Shown: positions 1-30,096 of the stretch, piece after piece
How positions within the stretch are numbered: the stretch's first letter is position 1
Layout: the number at the start of each line of letters is the position of its first letter
Assembly (NCBI GenBank): GCA_009746045.1
Contig: RPFO01000667.1
Location: forward strand, 5,187,719-5,251,718
Length of the DNA: 64,000 nt
Direction: 5' to 3'
Source: Mesostigma viride
Taxonomy: Eukaryota; Streptophyta; Mesostigmatophyceae; Mesostigmatales; Mesostigmataceae
Notes under the pieces: model-generated
Database searches by the model: none
Seen by the model: the letters and a program-made list of their open reading frames with translations, nothing else
Told to the model about the DNA's origin: nothing
Program-made: the position numbers and the translations under genes

Positions 1-90
1 GGGCAACGTGCCGGCAGCAGGCAGCACAGACGAGTGCGGCACGACCAGGATTAGTTGTACACTGTACGCAATAGCGGCCCGAACTCCTAG

Positions 91-763
91 GTAGCTTCCT
101 CAACGGTTCGCATCCTCGCATGGATTGGCTGATGGTTCACTTGGTGCAGGCGTACGCCGAGCAAGGCCTGAGCAAGGGGGTGAGTCGTTTCTCGCCCTGC
201 ATACTTGCCGCCATGTATACTTGCCTCGTTTTGTAAACGTCTTGCCTGGACGAATACAGTAAATGCACGGGGCTGGTCCAGCTGGCAGAAGGTTAGAGGT
301 GCGAAGTGGAAGGGCCAGGCAGGCAGGCTCAATTCTGCGCCACGTAGCAGTTCAGATGATTGTTTGCTGCCTGCTGTACCCTTGTGTTCGGGAGACGCAT
401 TACAATCACCGGCGATGGCGCCTGTGGCAAGATATTTCTCATGCTGATCAGTTGCATAAGTTGATTAGTGCCGGTGGTTTGATGGATTATCTTTAGACAG
501 GAAATTTTATTTGCTGTTGCCTCACAGTGACCGGTTACCAGCCTCCTTCCCGGCAATCAGTGTTAATTTCGCGCGTTACTGCGTCGTATGACAGGGGTTT
601 GCGTCTCACGCGATTCGTCTGTTACAAAAAATTAGTTGGCACCTAGGTGCAAGAAAATGAGCCGAATGCCTGCTACAGTGAATTTAGCGTGCTAAAGGAC
701 TGCTGCACGCAGAAGATGTCCAGGCTGCTGACGGCATTTGGCAGGTTCGTTGACGCAATGTGA
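91..763 (+). CDS. Possible last two exons of an unknown upstream gene
   Basis: Two short coding stretches join in phase. The first runs from about 91 to 179 and reads ...MDWLMVHLVQAYAEQGLSKG up to a consensus donor (gtgagt at 180). The second runs from 713 (after a cag acceptor) to 763 and reads KMSRLLTAFGRFVDAM followed by TGA. Both junctions are phase 0, which is the main support. I do not recognise the protein; the visible part is a short helical-looking C-terminus of about 45 residues. The gene would extend left of the window. The acceptor at 89-90 has a weak pyrimidine tract, so the left boundary is a guess. It could be spurious; only RNA evidence would settle it. Confidence 0.3.
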
Positions 764-2104
764 CCCTGTCGCGTGGCACGGTCCGCTCCCAAACGGATTA
801 AGTTATAGTTACCAGTCGTTTTGTTTCCTGGCGGGTGATTTCGACCAGCTTCCTGCCACGTTGTCTTGTTCAGTGTCTTGACTTTCTATTTCCTCCGTGG
901 GCGTATTTATGAGCGCTAGATAAGTTGAGTGGATGCAGAGAAAGGATGGATTTCAGGGGAGGGAGGGGGAGTGCGGGAGGATGTCAGGGTTTGGGTATGT
1001 GGGTATGCGTCTTATACCAGGCGTCAATGTGGCTTGGTTGCTTGAGATCATTGTCGTTGTTGCTGTTGTTTGGGGGTAGAACGGTTGTTCTCGCTTGCTA
1101 TCGGGATTTCCCTGCTAAATATCCCTAGCATTGCTGCGGGTATGACTTGCTCTAAACGCCCACTGGCACATCCTGGATGCCTTCAAAACGCGGGACGGCA
1201 TGGGGCCATCAATGTCCTACAACATGGGTTGTAGTATGGTCATCTCCTCCCATCCCTTACAACGTGCTCTAGAATAGGGTTATCAAGCTGGGAGCGTCCA
1301 TCGGCAGCATCCCCCAGTGTCCCAGTGACCAGACATTGACAGCACCCAAAACCAACCTCGTGCCTCCACCTCGGGTAATGGCCTGGGTCCGTGTAGTGCC
1401 AGCAGGAAGCTGCTGACTTTCTTTCCAGGTGTTGCACGCCCCGTCCTTCTTTCTCCTCCTCTTTCCCTTTCCTTGCTGCTGGCTCGAGCATACCGCTGCA
1501 GGCATTCATTCTTGGCTTTTGTTTGAATATATATGCCCCTGCGTAGCTTGCTGATAAGTATTTCCATTTTATTTCAACTTGCAAGTTGACTTATATGACC
1601 CGGTCCGAACTACACTCCCATGCCGTTCTCCCCTTTTCCCCCTTTTCCCCCTTGTCCCCCTTCTCCCCCTTTCGTTCCTCTTCTCTTCTTGCCTCTTCTC
1701 CCTTCCAAGTCCCGCCCTCCCCTCCTCCTCTCCCTTCTCGCATTAAGGAGCACGACCTCATTTCTTGCTCGCACGAGCCACGCCGTTTAATAATTAATTT
1801 CAATTAAAACATCTTTTTTACCTTACGCCCCCGACTTTGCCACTTTTGGCTCACCCTAAGCTCGCCATCTCTCCCATACTAACTTGCCTGTGCACCCCTT
1901 TCATCGCATCCCTCAGCAGCCCCCACCCTCAAGGTTGCCCACCTGTCCCACGGCATCGGTGCCCCTTGCGTTCTCCCTTTGTCAGCTGGAGACGGTGGGA
2001 AAGTCGGGGCACAAGGAAAGCCCCTTCCATGCAATCCTTGCGCACCGATTTTCCCAACGTCTGATGCCATCATGCCCCCCTGACCCCCCATACTGCCCCC
2101 CCTC
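764..2104. other. Intergenic or 5' region, no gene recognised
   Basis: No coding exon, RNA gene or mobile element was recognised. The stretch 1615-1740 is strongly pyrimidine-rich (runs of CCCCCTTTT and CTTCTC) on the plus strand and 1960-2100 is also C-rich. It probably holds the promoter and 5' untranslated region of the insertase gene that follows, but no promoter element can be pointed to. Confidence 0.4.
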
Positions 2105-20189
<18,085 letters not shown>

Positions 20190-21180
20190 TTCTCGCTTTA
20201 CAATCTAGGCTGAAAGAACTGATGCCTATACGGCCTGCAGCTTATTAATTCAGCACCTACCTCATTTCGAGTTACAGGGTTGCGGGCACCACCGCCCGAA
20301 TCACTATAAATGCCCAACTGGGTCACTCATGGAGCCCCCGCCACTGACTTGAGGGCGGTGTCCTTCATAACCGTCTGCCACCTATCTTTACGAGTCCTCT
20401 GCTTCCATATTACAGACAAACAAGGAGGCCTGCAGCTTATGCAAGGCACATCAAGTGGACTCGTTACATGGCAGCTGCTACTCTCAACTGCTTGAGTGCC
20501 TTCTTCGATACCTTCAGTACGCTTGGACCTCAGTCTTGCAATGAACCGATAGTAGTATTTCAATACGACTAATTAAATTTTTCAAATGCAAAGAACGTAC
20601 TGGACTAACCTAAAATTAAATAGAATATGTTTGCATGTCACGGACCATGAATCCTCGAAAAGGACTGAATGAAGGTTGCATGGGATGGCCCGGTGGATCG
20701 GACTACAACTGGCAACGCATTTGGCACGCATGCACAAAACAGGTAGACTTGTCCAGCGCTCGTGCCGGGCCGTCACCAACTCACGTGCATAGAGAGGGCC
20801 GGCAAACACCTTAAACACTGCAATGTTACGTCCCCGCACCTTCCGTACCCAAGTACAGGCAGGCATGGGGGGCCCGGCGCCTCGGCCTCTCAGTGATATG
20901 GAAAATGATGCAAGAGAAGTTGGCCTCGGGCCAGGTGGCGGAGGCCAACATGCAAGCCTCCGCCGGTAGGGAAGGCGGGCCGCATCACCCGCCACCGGGG
21001 CGCGATCGTGTCAACTGTCAATCAGGGGCCTGCCCCCTGGACGAGTACCCCTTACTAGATTCGTGGGTGCATTTTCAAATCAATTCGAGGGCTCCGCAGC
21101 TCCCTGACGGGAGTAATTCATTCATGAGATTTTACACATAGACGGCGCGTCACGTGAGCATAAGTGCTCAGCGGGATGGA
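20190..21180. other. 3' flank of the insertase gene, no gene recognised
   Basis: This should contain the 3' untranslated region. A frame on the minus strand (20327-20563) and another (20582-20995) have no recognisable domain. At 21150-21165 GCGTCACGTGAGCATAAGTG is the reverse complement of part of the LINE 3' end at 22578-22605, so a minus-strand LINE tip probably ends here. Confidence 0.4.
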
Positions 21181-21189
21181 TATGGGATG

Positions 21190-21845
21190 TGGTGGATGGA
21201 TCTAGCGATGTAATTTCAACAATTAATGCTCACGTGAGTCTGACGTGCAGCCCAGTACTTTGCCGCCCCCCTCCAGGTTTGCCTCCGCGCAGGGCCACGC
21301 CGCTCCCCCGGCTGTTGCCATGCACACTGGCATACCTCGACGATCGACATCTGACCTCGTGGGCACCGTGCAGGACACCAATGCGCGGCCCTTCTGTCCC
21401 CGGCTGCAGATGGCAGTGGCCTGACATCAACCTCGAGTTGACCCTGGCCAAATGTGCGGTGTACTCGCCCCAGGGTGATTGCTCGAGCTTTCCGCCGCAG
21501 CTCCCGGGCCGGAACGAACATCTTCGTGCCAGGTTGGACGTCCTCGATATCGGCGTTCCGGCAGGCGACCCGGATTTCGTCATCGACGCGCCAGCGGGCC
21601 GCCATCGAGGAGCGCACCGCCTAAGTCTTGCCATTGATTGCTCCCCTTCATGATCGATTCGCAGACCAAGGGGCTGCTTCTCTGCATGCTTTTGCGCGCA
21701 CCCTCGCGTCGTTTACTGGCTCCGGGGCGCCCTACCCACCCGGCCCAGGTCCGGCTGGCCGCCAAGGGCCATGACAAAGGCATCCAGTCGGCCTTGGCGC
21801 AGCTGGTTCCCAGCCCCGATTAAAATTAAATTAAATTAAACTATA
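21190..21845 (+). pseudogene. Degenerate reverse-transcriptase fragment
   Basis: A frame here reads LAYLDDRHLTSW, then INLELTLAKCAVYSPQGD, then LDVLDIGVPAGDPDFV. This is the catalytic YxDD box followed by the typical LELNLxKC and LGVPxGDPxFV-like blocks of retroelement reverse transcriptases. There is no intact upstream palm or fingers region, and the frame ends at 21653. An AT-rich repeat (ATTAA units, 21823-21842) follows and may be a LINE tail. Confidence 0.55.
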
Positions 21846-22627
21846 ACAAGACTCCGTTCCGGATCGGCATGGCGTGGGCGCGCAACTCCATGACCACCGC
21901 CGCTGGTGGAGCAACCCCGCCCTATCTATACCCCGGATCGTCAAGCGTGACCTCTTCAAGGTCGTCATTCTGACGATCCTGACCTACGGCACCGAGACCT
22001 GGACACTGACGCAGGAGCTGGAGCAACGACTCGACGGCAACGTCACCAAGATGCTGCGCAAGGCCCTCAACATCCCCTTTGGTTAATTGCACATTAGTAA
22101 TGAGAATTTGTACGCTGATTTGCCCTATGTTTCCCACATTTTTAGGCACAGGCGCCTGGGCCTAGCCGGGCACCTGGCCCGCACAGATCAGGTAGACACA
22201 TCAGATAGACTAGCTGGCACCAAGCCCGCCCAGCCTGGGCGATATGTCCTCACCTGGCGTGCCCCAGGCGGCGCGCGGCAGGGCCGCCACCCGTGGACTT
22301 TTCGTGATAGACTCGGCATGGACATGCGCTTCACTGAGCCGTGACGGGCTCACACCCGGGCAGCCTCCTCGGTTTGTCTGTAATATGGAGGCAGACGGTA
22401 CGCAAGGATAAGATGGCAAGTAGTGATGAAGGAGACCACCCCCAAGTCTGTGGGGGCTCCGCGTGTGACCACGTGTGGCATTCATAGCGATTCGGGCCGC
22501 GGTGCCCACAACCCTTTAACTAGTCCACCTAGATAGCTTACACCATCCATTCCATCCCATGTTCCACTACCACTGAGGACTTATGCTCACGTGACGCAGT
22601 AACGTGTCTATTAATTAATTAATTAAC
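21846..22627 (+). mobile_element. LINE 3' part: reverse-transcriptase C-terminus, 3' UTR and (TTAA)n tail
   Basis: The frame from about 21930 to 22086 contains GTETWTLTQELEQRLDGNVTKMLR, split here into GTETWTLTQELEQRL and DGNVTKMLRKALNIPFG. After a stop it continues as NENLYADLPYVSHIFRHRRL and GLAGHLARTDQVDTSDRL (to 22344). These are C-terminal blocks of LINE ORF2 proteins and are also seen in the elements at 27100-28091 and 36436-36861. The 3' untranslated region ends with a hairpin (22588-22605) and a TTAA tail at 22609-22627. That tail is shared with a minus-strand element that starts on the other side. Confidence 0.75.
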
Positions 22628-23029
22628 ATGACTCCGTTGGGAGATCATGTAGCACATATTCCTTGCTGGATGGATGGAGGTGGGCGAAGCCGCGGAACCA
22701 AACTAGTCTAACTCTAAGCTAATCTAATATCCGGCCCCAAGCTCCAGCTCATTCTATCCGCATCGCTTCCCTGCCCGGCCGGATGGGCGCCTGCGGTCTG
22801 ACCCGCGCAGCCCAGCTGGCCCCAGCGGCGGCTTTGGGCTCAGACTGTCGCGTGCTCAGTCGTGGGCGGAAATCTTTTGCATGGTTCCTTCCCCTTTTGG
22901 CGCTGCGGCGGCGCCTGACCTCACTCATCAGTGGACCCCGCACGCCCGTTGCCCGGCCTACCCTTTTATCACCGGCTGCCATTAATTAATTAATTAATTA
23001 ATTAGGAACATGACTCCGTTGGGAGTGCA
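22628..23029 (-). mobile_element. One or two minus-strand LINE 3' fragments, tail-to-tail with the previous element
   Basis: From 22628, CATGACTCCGTTGGGAGATC, then ATGTAGCACATATTCC and a Gly-rich stretch, is shared with 28942-29030 (the 3' end of the minus-strand LINE there). A second tip, ATGACTCCGTTGGGAGTGCA, follows a TTAA tail at 22981-23004. No coding region can be trusted. Confidence 0.6.
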
Positions 23030-24970
23030 TTAATTAATTAATTGATTAATTAAACACGTGCTCCCGTTGGGGAGTCACGGAGCACCGAAGTGCTTTTAAT
23101 CCCTGTGTGTGCACAACAGGAGAAAGGGCAGAGACCCCCAGTCTCCTTCATGCCAAAGGCATGCCACAGCTGCATTCGGGCGCGCTAGCTAAAAGGACAT
23201 GCTAACGATCCGGCAAACTGCGGGTGCAATAAGACCCATGTGAGCGTGGCATAACAAGTAGCGTGGGCAAGTTTAAATCTGAACATAGCCAGGGCGTAGC
23301 ATGGCTGTACTAGGACTAGGCTAAGGCTATGGCTGGTTGTGTACCGTGCGTTGGCGGCACGTGACTATATATAGGTATGTTGGCACAGCTAGGCAAACAT
23401 TCTAAGCATGGCTGCCTTAGCGGGAGCGCATGGGAGTGCATGTATGTAGCACATATCCCTGAGAACTGAAGGGGCATATGGCTTTTAATACATTCTGGGC
23501 TATTCTTCCTGCAAGGGTAGGATGTAAACTACACCTGCATGCTCTAGATGCACCAAGTGCACCTGCACCACCATGCATGATCTCTCAGAGCGCAAAGGGG
23601 GCCTGGCATGGGGTGGAAGATCAGCATGGCTATACAGAAGCTAGGGCATGGCGTCTCAGCAGAGAGTAGCTCTCTGCATGGGCACAGCATTATTAACTAA
23701 TACATAAAGCTGGGCATCATCTATGGCGTGTGGCACATCATATGTAGGCACACATGTACATGGTTAAATATGACTAAGGCATCAGCTGCATGGTAGGGGG
23801 GCCATAATAGGCGTACATGTACAAGGCCACGGCTAGGCCTTACTATTCTACACTATACTATACTGCTGTATTCCCCTAATCATGCTGGGGTGTCTGGAGG
23901 TGCTGGGGCCGTGGGGGTCGCTTGCCATGCAGCTAGGGCTTGTGGCCGACGTAGATGGCGCCGCCCCCTTCCAGTACACCGGCTTTCCCGGGCGCCGCGG
24001 TCTGCCGGAGCTGGAGGTAGGTCGGCCATATAAGCTCCCGTCGCCGTTGTTGCTGCGCCAGGTTCAAGTCGTCGTCCAGGGTGTAGTGAGTCTTCTCGAG
24101 CCACTTGCGGCGTCTGAGAAACGAAATCTTGTCCGCCGGGTTCTTAAAGATGAGAAGAAGCGGGGGCGCCCCTGCCTTACCCCGCGAGCGGGGAAGGCGG
24201 TGGGCGACCAGCTTGATCTCACCAAGAAGGCCCATGCGACCAAGGATTTCTCTCTCAATCGCCCAGTGTGCAAGCTTCTCGGAATTCTCACATTAACCAC
24301 CAGGTCGAAGTTCTTGCTTGACGATGACGTTAAGATTGCGCTTGGCGAGCTCGGCCCTCTCGCGGAGGTCGAGCGCGTCTGCTGCTGGAGCTGTGCTGCG
24401 ACGGCGGAGGTGGTGGTGGAGGTGGTCTCCGGTGTTGCTTGAGCATGTCCGCCCAGGTCTGGGTGGGAGGAGCATGCATGTCCCCAGCCGGGCCAGCGGG
24501 GGCTGGCTTGGCGGCAATTAATGCATGTCCTTGACCGCCCGGGCGGTGAGGCCTTCGGTGTTTTGCAAGCACTCGATCAATGGCGATGGCATTGTCCTTG
24601 AGGCGCTGGTCGATGTCGCGAAGCTGGGCGGTGCATGATGGCGTCGGACTGGTGGGGGTGGTGGCGGTGGAGGAGGCGAGGAGGGTGGAGGTGGCGGTGG
24701 AGATGGTGGAGAGGAGGGGGAGCTCGGCAGCCAGCGTGCCGCCCATGGCTGCCACATCTGCAGCGAGGGGGGCCCCGGGCCCGCGTGCTGCTCGAGGGCC
24801 TCCTTCTTAATGAGTGAGCGGATGATGGAGGATTCGGTCAAGGTGCATGGTGGTGATGGGCTGGGCCGGGGGGCAGAGCTCCTCGATGGAGCGTCCAAGG
24901 AGGGAGAAGAGGGCGAATGTTTGCAGTCGGGGGCGGGGGGCGGTGAGGATGGAGTCAAATGCATGTGTGG
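23030..24970 (-). mobile_element. Degenerate ORF1-only (half-LINE) retrotransposon
   Basis: Read on the minus strand. The 3' end (23030-23280) has a TTAA tail, the hairpin GTGCTCCCGTTGGGGAGTCAC and a 3' untranslated region that matches 58200-58415 in inverted orientation. Upstream lies a broken ORF1 (23880-24960). It is Pro-rich at the N-terminus and then has the RRM-like core with blocks such as RRRKWLEKTHYTLDDDLN and LAQQQRRRELIWPTYL, matching the ORF1 at 56947-57984. Several frame shifts and stops are present. No reverse transcriptase lies between ORF1 and the tail. Confidence 0.75.
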
Positions 24971-25235
24971 GCGCCTCTGAAAGAAAGCATTGATGAGGCG
25001 ACCCTCATGGTGGAAGCTTGAGCTGCTTGCACAGCTTAAGAAGCGACGCGTGCGATCCCCAGAACACGTAGCTCAGGAGCTTGTCGTGGTTGAGCTTGTA
25101 AAAAAAGCCGGGCTGGCGCTGGCGTCAAAGTCGAACTCTTCCCATGCAGTTCGACGCGGCAGGGCGACTGCGCTTGGGCTCAGGCGTCGCTGCGGGCGAG
25201 GCAATTATAAGCCCGGGGGGCTGGGCGATCACTAG

Positions 25236-25564
25236 GGCTTGGCTAGTGCATGGCGCCGCTGCCTTCTGGGCCGGAGGGCGAAGCTGCAGCCGGAGCTGCA
25301 GACGTTACTATTGTCAGGGCTGAGCGCAGCCGCCAGGCTGCGTTGCGCGGAGGAGCGTTTGCTCGCCATATATTGCGTAATAGCTTCGGAATATTATATC
25401 AGCGTGTGCGTCTTAGAAAGACAAAGCGATTGTTATATTCACAGCCGAATTTGGTGCCCAGACGTGAAAGTTATGAGCTCCGCCGTCAGCCAGGGCTATA
25501 CCTCGTGGCTCGTTTGTTCTGCATTATTATTACTCCAATGATGCATATATTCACTCTGCATGCA
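25236..25564. other. Short region between two half-LINEs, unassigned
   Basis: A 108-residue frame on the plus strand (25250-25576) reads MAPLPSGPEGEAAAG and so on. It has no recognisable domain and runs into the LINE tail at 25564, so it is probably chance. Confidence 0.3.
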
Positions 25565-27040
25565 TTAATTAATTAATAAGCACGTGACTGCGTCACGTGG
25601 GTGCCAATACAGAGTAAAGGAACCTTCAACCCTATATACACAGTGAGAAGGAGGGAGGGCGCCCTAGCTTCTCTCACTGCCGCAGGTGGGCAGGCCACAG
25701 AGCGCTCTCTCCACGGCATGGTGCCGGGGCGCAACACTGTGGGTGCAATACAACCAGTGCAATACCATAGGTAGGCTGACGCATAGCTTATGCTACAAAT
25801 GTGAGGTGGGCTCAAGACGTCGGCTAATTAAGGCGCAAGCTGATGGCCACAAGGTGCCAGAGCTAATTGAAGGTACTATAACGCTGTGTGCTAATATCGT
25901 TTCAAGTGCTGTAATGCCTAAGCTATCCCATAATCGATTGCCCCCATCTAGACAACTAGCTGGAGTGCTCTATCCCGGGGAAGCCCGGGGGGGCTTCCAC
26001 AGTTTCTTGTTGACATAGAGGTCCCCGCCCAGCCAGTACACTTGGGGCTTCTCGGGGTTGGTCTTGTGGCGGATGTAGTCGGGCCACTGATCGCGGCGTT
26101 GCTGCTGCTGGGCTGGCGTCAGGTCGTCGTCAAGCGACCAGGAGGTGTCCACCAGCTTCTTGCGGCGAGAGAGGAACCGAACTCGGGCTGTGATGTCGCT
26201 GAAGGTGAGGACCACTGGAGGGGGCCCAGCCTTGGCCCGTGGATGGGGCAGGCGGTAGGCGCCCTGCAGTATCGCACCTGGCAGCTGCATGCACGCCAAG
26301 AGCTGTTTCTTCAGCTCGTCGAGAAGAGAGTCTGGGGTCTCCTCCGGCAGCATGTCGAAGCGCCTGAGGATGACCCGGCAGCGGCGACGGTCGCGGTCAG
26401 CGGCCTCGCGGCGCGTGTCTTCCAGCTCCTGGAGCTTGGTGGTGATGGCGGTCGTGGTAGACGATGCCTGGCTGGCTCTTGAGCAGGTCCGCCCAGGAGG
26501 CGCGAGTCGAGGGGTCATCGCTAGCCCTACCAGCAGGTTGGGCGGCGATGGTGGCCGTTCGCTCGGCGATCTCGGGGACCTGCGTGGCCAGGGCGTCTAC
26601 CTTGGCAGCAACTGCCTCAAGTTTCACGGTGCCTTGGCCGACTCGGCCTTCCACCTGGTTAAGGCGGGTGGTCACAGTGGCTGTGGCCTCGGAAACTTTG
26701 GTGGCAATGTGCTCTTGCGTAGCAGTAAACTGAGGCTGGAGCTTAATTAAGGGCGACTCTGGCTTCAATGTTGTTGACCTTGGCCGAGAGAGTGTTGAGT
26801 GGGCCGTCAGGCGCGTTCAGGGCGGCGAGCTGCTCAGCCATCGGCGCCAGCTGCTCCGCCACTGCAGCTCGGATGGAGTCCGTGCTGGGGGAGGTGCTGC
26901 TCTGCGGGGATGCTGCAGCTGCTGTGGCTGCCCGTCTGCGCTCATGCAGGAGGCTCCTGAGGCCAGCGTAGCCAATCTGGGTGATGTCGTGGGCGTCGCA
27001 GCGCAGGTAGCTGCACATGATGACTGCCTTCAAGTACGCC
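25565..27040 (-). mobile_element. ORF1-only (half-LINE) retrotransposon with (TTAA) tail
   Basis: On the minus strand: ORF1 (about 27018 down to 25970), a 3' untranslated region of about 370 bp, a perfect hairpin CACGTGAC-TGC-GTCACGTG (25581-25599) and a short TTAA tail (25565-25577). The 3' region is nearly identical to the intronic fragment at 9080-9358. There is no endonuclease or reverse transcriptase, so movement must have depended on another LINE. Confidence 0.85.
25970..27018 (-). pseudogene. LINE ORF1 protein (coiled coil plus RRM-like core), frame-shifted
   Basis: An RNA-binding ORF1p-like protein of a LINE. The start is probably ATG at 27018 (MCSYLRCDAHDITQIGYAGL). A coiled-coil region with heptad-like IAAQ and LATQVPEIAERTATIA blocks follows, then an RRM-like core (CRVILRRFD; HRLP-like YRLPHPRAKAGPPPVVLTFS; RVRFLSRRKKL; SLDDDLTPAQQQQRRDQWPD), ending KPQVYWLGGDLYVNKKLW. 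Two frame shifts (near 26760 and 26520) break it. It aligns along its length with the ORF at 56947-57984. Confidence 0.8.
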
Positions 27041-27099
27041 TCCGGTACTCTGCATGCATATTCACTCCATGCATATTCACTGCCCCACCCACCCTCCTC

Positions 27100-28091
27100 T
27101 AATTGCTGCAGACGGCAGCCCCGTCCCCCCGGCGACTCACTTCAAGCTCCTTGGCAGCTGGCTTCCCTCCACGGCCGCCGACATCAACACCCGCATTGGC
27201 CAGGCCTGGGCGGCCCTCCGCCGCCTCGACAGGTTCTGGACCTCAGTGCCGCTACCTGAGTGAGCGACGCAAGCACATTCTGTTCAAGGCCCTTGTCCTC
27301 AGCATCCTCCTTTACGGCTAGTTGCGAGGCGTGGACCCTGGACCAGGCGCTGAGCCAGCAGCTTGACGGCACCGTCACTACATAGAATGCTCCGTCATAT
27401 CCTTGGCGTCCGCTATACCAAGAACGCCGCACCCGGGCCGAGCTCTACTACTGCGAGCTCCCTCTTGTCACCCATACCATCCGACACCGCCGCCTCACTC
27501 TTTGCCGGCCATCTTGCCCGCACAGACCAGGTGAATACCGATGTGGGCCCTGCCGGGGGGCTAAAGACGGGCCAACCAGGTAGACACCTCCTCCTATGGC
27601 AGGGTCCCCTTGTCCCATCGCAACCCACTGGCAAACTTGCGCGCGCCGGGCACCGGCGCGGCGCGACCCGGACCTATGTGACGCAACAGCTTTAGGATGC
27701 AGGGCTTCTGGGACTATATCCGTACTCCGCGCCCGCATGATTGACAAGGAGAAATGGGCTCTCATCTGCGATAAGCACCTTCCTGAGGGGTATGCTCCAG
27801 TTTTCTCCCCACGGGCCCCGCGGCCCATTGCTAGCCAGGGTAGAAGTCCGCAGGTGGAGATTATTGGCCCTGAGGATAGCCGCTAGCCCGCTATACACTA
27901 CCGCCTCGTCTGCCATTACAGTAGCTAGGACAGCGAGCTCGGATGAGGATTACATCCCCATCTAGTGCTGCATGGTTGGGGAATGATGCAGACGATATTT
28001 GTTTAAACTTTTGTGTAATTATTTTTTCTAATGAGATTAGCATAGTACTCCGTGGCATGCCTTTGCGCACGACACGCAAGTACTTACTAAT
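27100..28091 (+). mobile_element. LINE 3' part with (ACTT)n tail
   Basis: Broken ORF2 C-terminus: PPATHFKLLGSWLPSTAADI, then NTRIGQAWAALRRLDRFW, CEAWTLDQALSQQLDGTVT and FAGHLARTDQVNTDVGPAGG in alternating frames. The order of blocks is the same as in the LINE at 36436-37290. The 3' end (27966-28091) ends in ACACGCAAGTACTTACTAAT and is about 90 percent identical to 30415-30541. The tail is ACTT-like and not TTAA, so this is a different LINE subfamily from the TTAA-tailed ones. Confidence 0.7.
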
Positions 28092-28109
28092 TACTTATAT
28101 TCACTGCCA

Positions 28110-28919
28110 TGCAGGATGCTTATGCTGAGATCCATGCAGCACGGGCCTGCCTTGCAGGCACTACCGTCCTCTCCGCTCAGGCCGCCTGGCAACGCCGCCT
28201 TCCTCGGGGCACTCCCTCGGTCGCCATGCACCGTCCTATCCCCCGCAGCACTCCATGCCCGCGTCATCGGCAAACACCAGAAAACCTACACGGGTATATT
28301 CTGCACACGGCGGATTGGATGGATCTTTTAGATGACCTCAATTAACGCCTGGAGGATCGTGCGTACATAGCTGTTCTCACTCTCATGGCCGAGTGTGGGC
28401 TCGGCTTACCTCCGAGCTCTCCCCACGGCCCCCCCATTTGTCCTGCGGCACCCAGTCACTATATCCGGCGGTGGCGCTGCGAAATCAACTGTTTGCCCTG
28501 CAACCTCTTGTTCAGGCGCAGGGGGGCCCTGTGGTAGCTGTGGTGTCCAGATCTCCCAAACACGATCTCCCAGATCATGCAATATGCTGTGGTGTCTGCA
28601 ACGCCTTCCAGTACCGCTTACCCGGGCTACTATGGCTTACATCTTTCTCCGCCGTATACGCGGGCTGACTTTGCGGCACAGCACGGTTATTCGGCTGTTT
28701 TACTTCATTCCGTGGTGTGGAGTGTCCTATGCCGGCTGTAGTTATTTTGTCGTGGTATCTCTTGTTAGCGTTGGCTTTGTTTATGTTTAATTGTGTGCCT
28801 TCACTCTGATGTGTGCCTATGATGAGCCCCACACCAGACGATGCCTAGCTTTATTTAGTCATGTTTTGCCCATGCAGAGAGTTGCTCTCTGCTGAGAAGC
28901 CATGCACCCTAGCCATTAA
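28110..28919. other. Unassigned stretch between LINE fragments
   Basis: Short frames on both strands (for example 28109-28345, with ILHTADWMDLLDDLN at its end) have no recognised domain. At 28863-28912 the sequence GCAGAGAGTTGCTCTCTGCT forms a small hairpin and recurs near 23658-23682 (CAGCAGAGAGTAGCTCTCTG), again pointing to repeat DNA. Confidence 0.35.
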
Positions 28920-30096
28920 ATAAAATTGAATTAAGTTATAACATGACTCCGTTGGGAGATCATGTAGCACATATTCCCTGCTGGATGGGTGGAGGCGGGC
29001 GAAGTTGCGGAATCGAACTAAGCTAACTCTAAGCTATGTAGTCAAGAAAATGCTAACTATACGCTACTCAACAAAGCGCCCCTTCCGCTTGGGGGGAGGG
29101 GGCTTGCCCACAGGGGCTGACGTGTGAGCCTGGACAATCTTCTGCCACCTCTTCTTGTTCTGCATAGCAGTCCAAGCAAGAGAGAGGGAGTGAATGCGTT
29201 GTTCAAACTGAGCTGGGACCACTATAGGTCGGCCAGCAACATCTGGATGTGGTTCATGGCAGGTTTACCCAGCTTTCTAGGAATGTCCTTGGGGCCAGGC
29301 CAGGTCAGGATGTGCCGCCCTGGTTGGCGGCCAAGCCGCTGGGGGCCGGCCAGACCAAGGGTGGTATAGTACCTGACTGGTGCGAGCAAAATGTCCTACA
29401 AATGCTATCCTACGCTGCCTAATCTCGTCCGAAATGCGAGGCATGTGTACCCTGATACAAAGACTCTAATGGTCAACCTATGCGTGGAATACCCTACATT
29501 CAGGACCTGTCGAAGCATCCTGTAAACCGTGCCGTCGAGCTTGGCGGCCAGTGCATGTGTCCATGAGTGTCCATGCCTCGGCGCCATACGTAAGCACTGT
29601 GAGGACGAGGACCTTGAAGAGCATGCGCTTGCGGTGCTCGCCCAGGCCCTTCGAGTGCTAGTAGGTTTTGAGTGAACGAAGCCTAGCCCAGGCCAGGCCG
29701 ATGCGGATCAGTCCACATCGTCGGCGGTGTCAGGGAGCATGCTCCCCAGCAGTTTGAAGCGATCACGAAACGCGACCTCCGTCCCGTCTAGCAGCCGCGG
29801 CAGCGGCGGGCGACTGGTAGCCCCAATCACCATCGCCTCAGTTTGGACACTAATCTCCAACCCCACCGCCGGTCGATCCGCGCTTCCAAGCCCAGACAGT
29901 CCAGCCAGGTCTGAATGTGCTCGGCCGGGGCCCTCGATGAGGGTGGCATCATCCGCATAAATCAGGTCGGATCGACAGGCGGTAGCCAGGGCGCCGCCGC
30001 CGTGTTCGCGCTCGTTAAGGATGTCCAAGCCGGGCTCGAACCCCAGTAAAGCGCGCACGTGCCCGGCGCATGACGTGATCCACGACAACAATGAAC

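Noticed and set aside
1591..1803. Lys/Glu/Gly-rich minus-strand frame
   Set aside because: Low-complexity product of a pyrimidine-rich tract with no splice or domain support.
20310..20563. Minus-strand frame with a few Cys and Trp residues suggesting a LINE zinc region
   Set aside because: The spacing of residues does not match a known CCHC or CCHH pattern and no neighbouring LINE block was found in frame.
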